This document shows, in pieces, positions 23,224-30,825 of a stretch of 64,000 nucleotides of DNA. The stretch comes from a virus. Each line of letters opens with the position of its first letter. Position 1 is the first letter of the stretch. A program made the translations under genes and the position numbers. The notes beneath the pieces are model-generated. The model made no database searches and was not told where the DNA came from. It saw only the letters and a list, made by a program, of their open reading frames with translations. The DNA is taken from IMG/VR virus record IMGVR_UViG_3300047557_001098, positions 1 to 64,000 of that record; one strand, written 5' to 3'.

Positions 23224-24666
23224 TTATTTGCCACACAATTGTGGAAAGTATTTCTGTTTGTAATCTTGTGGAGTCATTGTACCCATATTGCGGTTGTATT
23301 GTTTACGTACCAAAACATAGTTACTTACTACATTCTTGCCACCAAGAGAACGTGCAATGATATGTGCTGCTTCAACATCATCAATACTGGCTTCTTGTTC
23401 ATCAATCCAGCAGGTATGCTTCTGCTTAATCAAAATTTGCATCTTATCGGCATCACTGATCTTACCATAATCCATTTCAACTATACCAAAATAGTCTGGA
23501 TCGGCATAGATAGCATCCATAAAATATGCAATCTTTTCTAGAATCTCATGACCAGTGCCACAACCTAACAATCTTTGAAAGTAAAGAGCACCGTCTTTAT
23601 TTTTCTTTTCATCAAGGTGTGTGGCAAGCACTTCTTTGACACCACGAACAAATTTTTTAAAATCTTTCACACAGTTTTTACCGTAAACATTTTCGAGTTC
23701 ATAAGAAAGATCATATAGTGCATGTATCTTACCATCAGTCTTAAAAAACTTTTTGTTGTTTTCAATATCAGCACTAAGACAATCGTGAACAAACTTAGCA
23801 CGACGAATCACTTCTTTCTCAATTGAAGCAAACTCTTTTGGTTGTGCCCATGTATAATCAGCAAGGTATACAGGTTTACCATCAACATACTGAGATTTCA
23901 AATTAGCATCACGATACATTTTTGTTGTATGTGGTTTGTTGATACCTGAACCATGAAAGGCTAAGTTGTTTGGATTTTTCTGTTTATCGTATTCAACTGT
24001 ATACCATCTTGCAAGCAAAGCATCATATGCCAAACGTACACCAGGCAACATTCCAAGTCCATTTTTAGGACGGCGTGTACCTTTAACATCAATATACGTT
24101 TCAAACACAGGCAGTACAGATGTAGTTTGACCGGAACGTGCCTGGCTACGAACTGTTTGTGATACATAACCAGGAATAGCATTAAGCATTTCTTGATCAT
24201 TCAGATCATTTGCATTATTAATACGACAAAAAGTTTCACCCGCCTCTTCATCTGTCATAGTTTCAGCATAGACATACAATGTGAAGGTGTATGAAAGAAC
24301 ATTTTCTTGCTCTTTTTTTGAGAGTTCACGAAAAAATTTTCCGTTATTATCATCAAATTTATTATTGACAAAATTGATCGTAGTAGAAAGTCTCTGTAAA
24401 CCATCAAGACATTGATAGGCAAAACCAATCTTAGACGCTTTTTCTTTATCAAGTTTACGAAAGTGAATTAAATTAGATGATAGACCATTGTAGAATGAAT
24501 CTATAAGATCACGCTGCCATTTCAGCGATGCTATAAAGTCACGCTGAAATTCTGGCGGCATTACTTGAATTTTTTCTGTGGGTGAATTGATACACCGAAT
24601 AATCTCTTCAATTGACCACTGTTCAAGATTGAACGTTTTGTGATTAAAAAGTACAACTTTACTCAT
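23224..24666 (-). CDS. DUF262 (GmrS-like) and HNH (GmrD-like) protein
   Basis: A 480-residue single-chain protein. The N-terminal part has the DUF262 motif: PPEFQRDFIASLKWQRDLID near residues 37-56 and YQCLDGLQRLSTTINF near 83-98, where the usual DGQQR is DGLQR. The C-terminus has an HNH-like nuclease site: KHTCWIDEQ then EAAHIIARSLGGKNVVSNYV and a later RN. DUF262 plus HNH is the layout of GmrSD-type restriction enzymes, which use NTP to cut modified DNA. Here it is phage-borne and probably expressed early, so it may attack host or competing-phage DNA, or act as a homing nuclease. I use the ATG at 24666 after AGGAGTAAT; a TTG-type longer reading is not supported. Confidence 0.8.
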   Translation of the reverse strand: MSKVVLFNHKTFNLEQWSIEEIIRCINSPTEKIQVMPPEFQRDFIASLKWQRDLIDSFYNGLSSNLIHFRKLDKEKASKIGFAYQCLDGLQRLSTTINFVNNKFDDNNGKFFRELSKKEQENVLSYTFTLYVYAETMTDEEAGETFCRINNANDLNDQEMLNAIPGYVSQTVRSQARSGQTTSVLPVFETYIDVKGTRRPKNGLGMLPGVRLAYDALLARWYTVEYDKQKNPNNLAFHGSGINKPHTTKMYRDANLKSQYVDGKPVYLADYTWAQPKEFASIEKEVIRRAKFVHDCLSADIENNKKFFKTDGKIHALYDLSYELENVYGKNCVKDFKKFVRGVKEVLATHLDEKKNKDGALYFQRLLGCGTGHEILEKIAYFMDAIYADPDYFGIVEMDYGKISDADKMQILIKQKHTCWIDEQEASIDDVEAAHIIARSLGGKNVVSNYVLVRKQYNRNMGTMTPQDYKQKYFPQLCGK

Positions 24667-24684
24667 ACATATTACTCCTAAGAT

Positions 24685-24720
24685 ACGCCGACGGCGTTTG
24701 GTTGGTTGCCACAATTGGCA
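24685..24720 (-). promoter_or_regulatory. Two inverted repeats in the leader of the DUF262-HNH gene
   Basis: Within about 70 bases of 5' leader, TGCCA-ATTG-TGGCA (24707-24720) and ACGCC-GTC-GGCGT (24685-24697) form two short perfect stems on the transcript, ending 11 bases before AGGAG. They may bind a regulator or control translation. Confidence 0.45.
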
Positions 24721-24741
24721 GATTGTTTTACTACACTACAA

Positions 24742-24770
24742 ATTATAACAGGAACCGAAGTCCCTGTCAA
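24742..24770 (-). promoter_or_regulatory. Sigma-70 promoter, consensus (TTGACA-17-TATAAT), with hairpin in spacer
   Basis: TTGACA at 24765-24770 and TATAAT at 24742-24747, spacer 17. The spacer forms ACAGGGAC-TTCG-GTTCCTGT with one G-T pair, an 8-bp stem with a TTCG tetraloop, 4 bases after the stop of the MoxR gene. Start near 24735. Confidence 0.9.
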
Positions 24771-24773
24771 TAA

Positions 24774-25952
24774 TTAAAACGGCACTTCTTCGCCCTCAGT
24801 TGCGGCAGGCTTCACTTCTGGTTCTGCCGTAACGGTAGGATCAATACCAGCATCGACTTTAGTATACAAGTCAAAGAAAGTTGCTTTGGTATCGGCATCA
24901 AAACGATTCAAGCAATACTCAATTGCTTTCTTTTTGTCATTGTAGATACCAAACGTTTTGACAATGTGTACCAGACGGCGTGTAGAAATAACTTCATCAC
25001 AGCCACCATCGGCAAACGTAGTACGAATTGCATTCGCCCATGTTACAAGATTCTTGGCAAATGTTGCATCAGCACGACCAACTGCATCAAGTTCTTTGCC
25101 GATGATCTTTTCTTCGATCTTAGCAGGCGGCCATTCTTGTTCCATAGTGTTAGGGAAACGCTCAAGAAACGCTTCGTTCAACACATTGGTAAACATATAA
25201 CGACCATCTTCGGAGCCTTTACCTTTTGTGTTAGCAGTAGCAAACACGGTAAAGCCAGGTGCGGGTGCAACCAGTTCATTCTTTTTCTTCAGCAAGAATG
25301 GCTTACCTTCAAGTACACGTTGTAAGCAAGAAAGATTCTGAGCACCATAATCAATCTCATCGATACACAGAACAGCACCCTGACGGGCAGCAACAGTCAC
25401 AGGACCGTCACGCCATTCCATCTGACCGTTGATCAGAACATAGTTACCAAGCAAGTCACCCTCATCAGTATCAGGTGTCATTGATACGCAAACGAATTTG
25501 CGTTTTGCTTTGGCACAAGCCTGTTCAATGGACATGGTCTTACCGTTACCAGATTGACCGGTGATGAATACAGGAAAGAATTGTTTTGATTGCACAATTG
25601 ACAACACATCTTCAAAGTTGCCAAAAGGTACATAGTTGCTATATTGAGAAGGAATCAGATTTTCAATCTCAAGATCAGTTGTCACATTAGCAATACGATT
25701 GCCTGTTGGATTCTCAGTCTTTGTCATTGGGATTACTTGTGCTGAGAGTTCAATAGCGGGCGTTTGGGTGGCTTTAGGAACACGATATACACCACGCTTC
25801 ACCTTATTAATTTCATCTTTTGTGAACCATTGTGGCACTGGTATACCCATGTTATCAGAAAGATCACGAATTTCATCAAGTGAAACTTCTGCTTTGCCAG
25901 TTGCAATAAGAGCATCAAGAAACAACTGGCGCTTGTCAGAACGACTTGTCAT
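24774..25952 (-). CDS. MoxR/CobS-type AAA+ ATPase
   Basis: A 392-residue ATPase. An N-terminal helical region (1-100) is followed by Walker A FITGQSGNGKTMSIE at residues 129-143, Walker B VLCIDEIDYG near 188 and the sensor motif VFATANTKGKGSEDGRYMFT. It pairs with the VWA gene immediately upstream (26028-28286), the usual partnership of MoxR ATPases with VWA proteins. In cyanophages this gene is often labelled cobS (cobaltochelatase), but no CobN-like gene is visible here, so a chaperone-like remodelling role is at least as likely. It has its own consensus promoter and a GGAG ribosome site. Confidence 0.9.
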   Translation of the reverse strand: MTSRSDKRQLFLDALIATGKAEVSLDEIRDLSDNMGIPVPQWFTKDEINKVKRGVYRVPKATQTPAIELSAQVIPMTKTENPTGNRIANVTTDLEIENLIPSQYSNYVPFGNFEDVLSIVQSKQFFPVFITGQSGNGKTMSIEQACAKAKRKFVCVSMTPDTDEGDLLGNYVLINGQMEWRDGPVTVAARQGAVLCIDEIDYGAQNLSCLQRVLEGKPFLLKKKNELVAPAPGFTVFATANTKGKGSEDGRYMFTNVLNEAFLERFPNTMEQEWPPAKIEEKIIGKELDAVGRADATFAKNLVTWANAIRTTFADGGCDEVISTRRLVHIVKTFGIYNDKKKAIEYCLNRFDADTKATFFDLYTKVDAGIDPTVTAEPEVKPAATEGEEVPF

Positions 25953-25984
25953 AATATAAACTCCATCTCACGTTAAGAACTTCC

Positions 25985-26013
25985 ATTATAAAGAAATGCC
26001 ACCAACTTGTCAA
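25985..26013 (-). promoter_or_regulatory. Sigma-70 promoter, consensus (TTGACA-17-TATAAT)
   Basis: TTGACA at 26008-26013 and TATAAT at 25985-25990, spacer 17. The -35 is embedded in ACTTGACAAGT within the loop of the upstream hairpin. Start near 25978, leaving a 26-base leader before the MoxR gene. Confidence 0.9.
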
Positions 26014-26021
26014 GTGGCATT
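25988..26021 (-). terminator. Terminator hairpin after the VWA gene, overlapping a promoter
   Basis: AATGCCAC ... GTGGCATT on the minus strand (25995-26021; 8-bp stem with an 11-base loop) then TTTCTTT. It starts 7 bases after the VWA stop. The loop carries the -35 element of the MoxR promoter. Confidence 0.75.
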
Positions 26022-26027
26022 TTATTA

Positions 26028-28286
26028 TCACATTGCTATCATACCGATGAATCGTGACACCAACACACGGTTGACTTGACGGCTCTTGGCAAACTTAGAG
26101 AATGCCTTAGTCAAAGTTGCCGTGGTAACTTTTGTTGGCGCTTCGAATTCTTCATCATCAACACCAAGATCAGTACCACCAGGTAGAATAAAGAATGATT
26201 CATAACCATCATTCTTCGATTCAAGATACTTATCTTTCTTCAGTACCTTTTGATACTTAGCTATTGTATCATGCAATTCATACCTTTTGCTTGGATCATT
26301 ACGAAAACGATTTACATCTTCGTTAAATAAACGGCGGCGCAAGGCACCTTTCATTTGACTATTCGGTGTCAGATAAAAACCAATAATCTTTACGCCAGTT
26401 GTTTTCGTTAACCACTTTGAGATAGCAATTCGCATACCATCTTCATCAGCAGGTACCTCTTGTTGCACTTTGTTTTTCTTATCTACCAAGAAAACATTTT
26501 GATATCTGCTATTAATAAAGTTACGGCGCATTGTTTCGTTGTAGTACGAATTGATATCGTCAGCATCACCGTCATGTACAACACAGAGGTTTACAATATC
26601 AAGATTATTTACTTGACGAAACTCATTGATTAATGTTTGACTAGCAATCAATGCCTCTGACAATGGGGTATTAGATAATCCATCTGACGGTGGGCGGTAA
26701 AAGTTTTTACCATAATAACCATATCTGGATGCCATTGACCAAGCATCAGCAAGGCACAGAATATTTTTTGTTGCCTTAGAAAATTCTGAGTTGCTCATCT
26801 TGGAATTGATCATCTCACGCAGATATACAGGTGATACAAACATATCTTTATAGTTTTCACTGAAACAACCATTTGAAAACGGTTTGGTTTCACCACCAGG
26901 AAAATCTAGTTCACGAATATTGTCAGCGTTACCAAAACCATATGCAGCAAACGGTATGTTTACTTTACGGCAAAAGGAAGCCAACACTAGAATTTGTTCG
27001 TATGATGCCGACAAATTCTCGGTCATTGAGCCAGACTTATCAAGTAACAGAATCAAGCCATGTGATTTACCCTTTGGTACACGCATAACTTTTTTGAAGA
27101 TAGCATCATCAATCTGATATTTGAAGATACGGCTAACGTCAATATCGCCTGTGTCGGCAGTTTTTGCTTTTGAAAACTTATCAGCCGCTTTACGCATCTC
27201 AAATTCTTTTGCCAATAGCGAAATGAATCGTTCGTTCTTACGGCGAAATTCACTGTACAGATTGTTAGAAAGTGTTTCATAATCTGTACGCTGATCGGAA
27301 AACTCAGAGGTAAGAATTTCATGTACACGTTTTGCAGGTGTAATAATTTTCTTCAGATTTGGTTGCGGTATGTTGACATACACATACTCACGTGCTTTCT
27401 TGTCAATCAAAGAAGATTCGTTACGACGAAAGTTTTCATCCGTTTCACAACGTGGCTCAAAGTTTTCGTTTGTGCTACGTGATTCTTTGAAACGATTGAT
27501 AACATCACCATCTTCACCACCATCATCGTCACCTTCTTCCGTGTCGCCACTTGATGATTGTGATTCTCTTTCTTGATCACCATCATCACCTTTATCACTT
27601 GCTTTAGACTTATTGTTGCCTTTTGCTTCAGTCTCAGCATCACCTTCACCCGAACCTACTTCTTGTTCATCAGTGGCACTGTTATCATCAAAACCAAAAC
27701 TGTCTTGTGGAATGTTAGTTTGTGATTGTTCTTCTTTTGAATATTCCCAAATCTCATCAGTAACTTTGAGAACATCTTCCCATGTTTCACAAGCCTGAAC
27801 ACGTTCAACGAACTCTTGCTCTTTTGCATTGAATGTAATTTGCATTGTATAACCAGATTTGGTATACATGTTCAGTCGATCAATGAAAGGAAATGTATTG
27901 ACTTCACGTTCACCAATATTAAAGAAGTCACGCTTCATCAATTCATTGAAGCCGTTGATAAATGAACGGCGCAAGCCAGGGTAACGGCGTTTCTGACGTT
28001 TCTCAATACGTGCATCTTCAACTACATTCAAAAAGCCTTTGTAGTTTGAACCACGATCATGTACAGCACCATGCCAACCGTCGGCAGGTGTATCGATAGC
28101 GTGACCAACTTCATGACCCATTAGCAAGTCATAAAGATCGCCAGACATTTGTTCCCAAATAGGGCAAATGAGAACACGGTTTTTAGGATCGAACATTGCC
28201 GTTGAGACTTTGGAATGTTGAACTGTAAGATTCTCGGTCGCCATCAGTTTGGCAAGACCGGATTTTTGATTTTGAATGTTATTCAT
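26028..28286 (-). CDS. VWA-domain protein with zinc-metallopeptidase-like N-terminus (CobT-like)
   Basis: A 752-residue protein with three parts. The N-terminus has LLMGHEVGHAIDT (HExxH at residues 58-62) and a downstream FLNVVEDARIEKR with E90, the pattern of a gluzincin-type zinc peptidase. A low-complexity acidic linker follows (about 200-280). The C-terminal VWA domain starts at GLILLLDKSGSMTENL (MIDAS DxSxS) near residue 410. Linked to a MoxR ATPase as in CobS/CobT pairs. The peptidase motif plus VWA suggests an adaptor or protease acting on a protein target under ATPase control. Substrate unknown. Confidence 0.85.
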   Translation of the reverse strand: MNNIQNQKSGLAKLMATENLTVQHSKVSTAMFDPKNRVLICPIWEQMSGDLYDLLMGHEVGHAIDTPADGWHGAVHDRGSNYKGFLNVVEDARIEKRQKRRYPGLRRSFINGFNELMKRDFFNIGEREVNTFPFIDRLNMYTKSGYTMQITFNAKEQEFVERVQACETWEDVLKVTDEIWEYSKEEQSQTNIPQDSFGFDDNSATDEQEVGSGEGDAETEAKGNNKSKASDKGDDGDQERESQSSSGDTEEGDDDGGEDGDVINRFKESRSTNENFEPRCETDENFRRNESSLIDKKAREYVYVNIPQPNLKKIITPAKRVHEILTSEFSDQRTDYETLSNNLYSEFRRKNERFISLLAKEFEMRKAADKFSKAKTADTGDIDVSRIFKYQIDDAIFKKVMRVPKGKSHGLILLLDKSGSMTENLSASYEQILVLASFCRKVNIPFAAYGFGNADNIRELDFPGGETKPFSNGCFSENYKDMFVSPVYLREMINSKMSNSEFSKATKNILCLADAWSMASRYGYYGKNFYRPPSDGLSNTPLSEALIASQTLINEFRQVNNLDIVNLCVVHDGDADDINSYYNETMRRNFINSRYQNVFLVDKKNKVQQEVPADEDGMRIAISKWLTKTTGVKIIGFYLTPNSQMKGALRRRLFNEDVNRFRNDPSKRYELHDTIAKYQKVLKKDKYLESKNDGYESFFILPGGTDLGVDDEEFEAPTKVTTATLTKAFSKFAKSRQVNRVLVSRFIGMIAM

Positions 28287-28301
28287 TTGATAACCCTTGC
28301 A

Positions 28302-28460
28302 TCATTGAATAACCATTTTATCAGGTATGGAAATACTTGTCAAGTCCAAGGCTTGAAATACTATTTCGATACCATATGTATCTATTGCATTTTTGACATC
28401 AAGTAAAGCAAATTGATAACCTATTTCATTTTCGTCAACAAAATCTTGCAATTCTGACAT
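28302..28460 (-). CDS. Small protein, 52 residues, own strong promoter
   Basis: ATG at 28460 follows GAGGAGG closely, and the frame runs to TGA at 28302, giving MSELQDFVDENEIGYQFALL and a hydrophobic-acidic tail ending PDKMVIQ. A near-consensus promoter with a palindrome over its -10 end lies 32-60 bases upstream, and the promoter of the VWA gene lies inside the frame. Small, strongly expressed early proteins are typical of phage takeover genes, but I do not recognise this one. Confidence 0.75.
   Translation of the reverse strand: MSELQDFVDENEIGYQFALLDVKNAIDTYGIEIVFQALDLTSISIPDKMVIQ
28315..28343 (-). promoter_or_regulatory. Sigma-70-type promoter of the VWA gene (TTGACA-17-TAAAAT)
   Basis: TTGACA at 28338-28343, TAAAAT at 28315-28320, spacer 17, with the same ACTTGACAAGT -35 context. 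It lies inside the 52-residue gene, about 30 bases before the VWA start. Confidence 0.8.
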
Positions 28461-28482
28461 GTTTGCCTCCTCATTCATCTAT

Positions 28483-28495
28483 CACTGTACCAGTG
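28483..28495 (-). promoter_or_regulatory. Operator-like palindrome CACTG-GTA-CAGTG
   Basis: A perfect 13-base inverted repeat overlapping the 3' half of the -10 box of the promoter at 28492-28520. It sits where a repressor could block RNA polymerase. The HTH protein at 22834 is one candidate binder; this is a guess. Confidence 0.45.
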
Positions 28496-28520
28496 TAGCA
28501 GAGGTGGTTTTACTTGTCAA
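28492..28520 (-). promoter_or_regulatory. Sigma-70 promoter (TTGACA-17-TACACT)
   Basis: TTGACA at 28515-28520 contains the stop codon of the methyltransferase gene; TACACT is at 28492-28497, spacer 17. Start near 28485, 25 bases before the 52-residue gene. Confidence 0.85.
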
Positions 28521-30091
28521 GGTTTATAAAAGACAAAAATAGGTTCGTATTTGAGCCACATGTTATTAACTTTGCAAAAGTTTTTTGCTTTAGGTAGTCC
28601 TGTCTCTGAGTCAACACGATTGCCTCCTGGCATTTGTGCCAGTGACATTTTCAGTTTGCCTTTATAGATCAATCCATACTCGGTAAGTATATCAATTGAA
28701 TCTTGTTCTAGTGGAAGCATTTCACTATCAAACACTGCATCAGCAATATTCCATAACAGATATCGATCACTCTTTAGATACTCGGCACAAGTTTCTAATG
28801 TCTTACGAAGAAATCCATCACGCCACAAATCATATTGACTAAATTTTTTATACGATTGTGCGTCATCTTCAGAGTAGGCTTCTTTAGCAAAGTATGGTGG
28901 TGAAGTAAAGATCAAATCTAACTTACCTTTATACTTTTGAAACGCAGGATCATTGTGTATTTCTTCAGAACCGTGTTGAAAGATTTCATATGTGTGTGTT
29001 TTAGGAAACAAACCAGTCGCTCTGTACGTGTTCGTATTAAAAAAGTCAGCGAACTCATGGTACTTTGTTCTACCGCTGTGGGTGTTATGATCTGTGTTAG
29101 GATCAGTTCCCACGTAATGTATGTTTCGATTATCGTCAACCGACAATGCGCCAAGTAAACGACCACCCCAACCAGAAGATGGATCGTATATGATTATTTG
29201 CTCTTGATTTTTAAAAGGCTCCGTGTATCGTTCATACAAGTATTTGGCTGTCAATGGAGGAAAATTAACCGCATACTGACAGAACGACACACGGAAAGCT
29301 TTAAGACCTACAGGAAAAAGTTTTTGTTCTTTTTCATATAGTCTAATTCTATATGTGTTGACACCTTCCTTGGCATCAATATTTGTTATACAATGAACAG
29401 GTATGTTCAAATCAATAATTTCATCACGTGAAACAAACAAATACTTTTGATTCTTCAACTCTTCATTGTATCCTGTGTATTCTTTATCTTCATCAGCAGG
29501 TTCTAACCAATAGTCATGTGTGCCATAGCCTCTTGCTTTAGTTTCGAACCACTCAACAAACTCTTTTGTTGTTTGTGGTACAACCTGCAATGAACCAATC
29601 TGAATTAGTTTATCAACTTGAATTGGTGAAGAGTAATGATAAAAAGAATCTCGTTTGAAATGCCTTGAAGCATACGTTACAAACGTATCAAGTAAGTCAT
29701 CACGTGCAAAGTAATCGTATATTGATTTGCCTTTGTCAACATCTTTGGTGTAATTGATTCGTGTTTTCATCATGGTAGGAAACCATTGATTAACTGCATT
29801 CCCAATCACACTTGTATTACGAATTACATTTTTTTCATTTGTGTATTCATCTTCAACCAAAAATTTATGAACAGGAAATGAAGTCATCTCATTGAACTGA
29901 TCGATGATTTCTTGTTCATCATATCCCACACGTGGTGGTTGACCTTTTTCATCCCACAGATAAACAACTTTTTTGCGTAAGTCAATAGCCCATTGACGAA
30001 ATTCATCCTTCGTCATAATAAGAACTTCATCAAATGTTTTGTTTACATTTGATTCAAGTAACTCTGTATTCTTTTCATAAAAATATTTCAT
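28517..30091 (-). CDS. DNA methyltransferase (SPPY-type, N6-adenine or N4-cytosine)
   Basis: A 524-residue protein. The SAM site is IIIYDPSSGWGGRLLGAL near residues 310-327 with VGTDPN after it, and the catalytic motif is LIFTSPPYF near 395-403 (S-P-P-Y), typical of amino-methyltransferases of adenine or cytosine. The 300-residue N-terminal half has no motif that I know. The ATG at 30091 overlaps the stop of the PLP-like gene as ATGA, so the two are coupled. It could protect phage DNA from restriction or take part in base hypermodification. Recognition sequence unknown. Confidence 0.8.
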   Translation of the reverse strand: MKYFYEKNTELLESNVNKTFDEVLIMTKDEFRQWAIDLRKKVVYLWDEKGQPPRVGYDEQEIIDQFNEMTSFPVHKFLVEDEYTNEKNVIRNTSVIGNAVNQWFPTMMKTRINYTKDVDKGKSIYDYFARDDLLDTFVTYASRHFKRDSFYHYSSPIQVDKLIQIGSLQVVPQTTKEFVEWFETKARGYGTHDYWLEPADEDKEYTGYNEELKNQKYLFVSRDEIIDLNIPVHCITNIDAKEGVNTYRIRLYEKEQKLFPVGLKAFRVSFCQYAVNFPPLTAKYLYERYTEPFKNQEQIIIYDPSSGWGGRLLGALSVDDNRNIHYVGTDPNTDHNTHSGRTKYHEFADFFNTNTYRATGLFPKTHTYEIFQHGSEEIHNDPAFQKYKGKLDLIFTSPPYFAKEAYSEDDAQSYKKFSQYDLWRDGFLRKTLETCAEYLKSDRYLLWNIADAVFDSEMLPLEQDSIDILTEYGLIYKGKLKMSLAQMPGGNRVDSETGLPKAKNFCKVNNMWLKYEPIFVFYKP

Positions 30092-30825
30092 GCAACATTC
30101 CAAATCAGTGCGCCGGGTTTGGCGTGTTCAATAACAAATGGCCATATCTTTGCATCATAATATTTTTCTGATGGATATGGTGGTGCTTCTTCTTCTTTGA
30201 TAGGTTGATCGTACTTATAAGGTGAGCGCATAGTTATTGCACGACCTCTTTCATACTCACTCATTTTGTGTCCAATCTCAACTGCATACACTGGCAGTTC
30301 TGGAAACGCTAACTGTAATCCTCTACTTAATGTTCCACTTGATGCTACTGTCCATATTTCTGTTGGTGTTACTTCCAAACTCTTTGCAACTTTAACTATC
30401 GATGCTAACACTGAAGGGTGTTCTAGACCTAAAGGCAACACTCTACGATTGACTGTATCTTCTTCATAATACTTACGTGCTTTTGCTTTTGTCACATTCA
30501 ACATTCCATTATCGACCCAATGAATTGTGCCACCCATGTCTAACACTTTTTGTTGGTGCCAAGTAGGTTCTTTTCTTTTGGCCATAAAGAATGTTGCTTT
30601 TTTATTGTATAAATTACAAACATGCGTTAGTGATATAGGTCCCCAACCTACTTTGTTTGCGCCACCAAACACCCACTCATTACCCTCACTTTTAATCAGG
30701 TAATCAATGAATCTACTTTTGCTTCCATATTCTAATAGGTCATCACGCACAACATAAAAATTATTGTGCATCTCAATAATAGGTTTTGGATTAGGATCAC
30801 TCCAATCATTCAACAATTCTAGCAT
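30088..30825 (-). CDS. PLP-dependent enzyme-like protein (fold type II, ACC deaminase/D-cysteine desulfhydrase-like)
   Basis: A 245-residue protein. FYVVRDDLLEYGSKSRFID (residues 23-41) resembles the opening of fold-type II PLP enzymes, with the Lys of GSK as the likely PLP lysine, and VASSGTLSRGLQLAFP near 160-175 resembles the glycine/serine-rich phosphate-binding loop. The length is shorter than ACC deaminase (about 340), so it is trimmed or only distantly related. It overlaps the oxygenase gene upstream by 20 bases and the methyltransferase by 4. Working beside a DNA methyltransferase it might modify a base, but enzyme class and substrate are inferred. Confidence 0.55.
   Translation of the reverse strand: MLELLNDWSDPNPKPIIEMHNNFYVVRDDLLEYGSKSRFIDYLIKSEGNEWVFGGANKVGWGPISLTHVCNLYNKKATFFMAKRKEPTWHQQKVLDMGGTIHWVDNGMLNVTKAKARKYYEEDTVNRRVLPLGLEHPSVLASIVKVAKSLEVTPTEIWTVASSGTLSRGLQLAFPELPVYAVEIGHKMSEYERGRAITMRSPYKYDQPIKEEEAPPYPSEKYYDAKIWPFVIEHAKPGALIWNVA

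Noticed and set aside
24958-25325. Two overlapping plus-strand frames
   Set aside because: Both lie fully inside the MoxR ATPase gene and have no motif or ribosome site.
27370-27649. Plus- and minus-strand alternative frames in the VWA gene
   Set aside because: They come from the low-complexity acidic linker; repeats of S, P or K are a codon shadow.
24774-28286. Cobaltochelatase (cobalamin synthesis) genes
   Set aside because: No CobN or other cobalamin gene is seen; HExxH in the partner points to another job. Kept as an alternative only.
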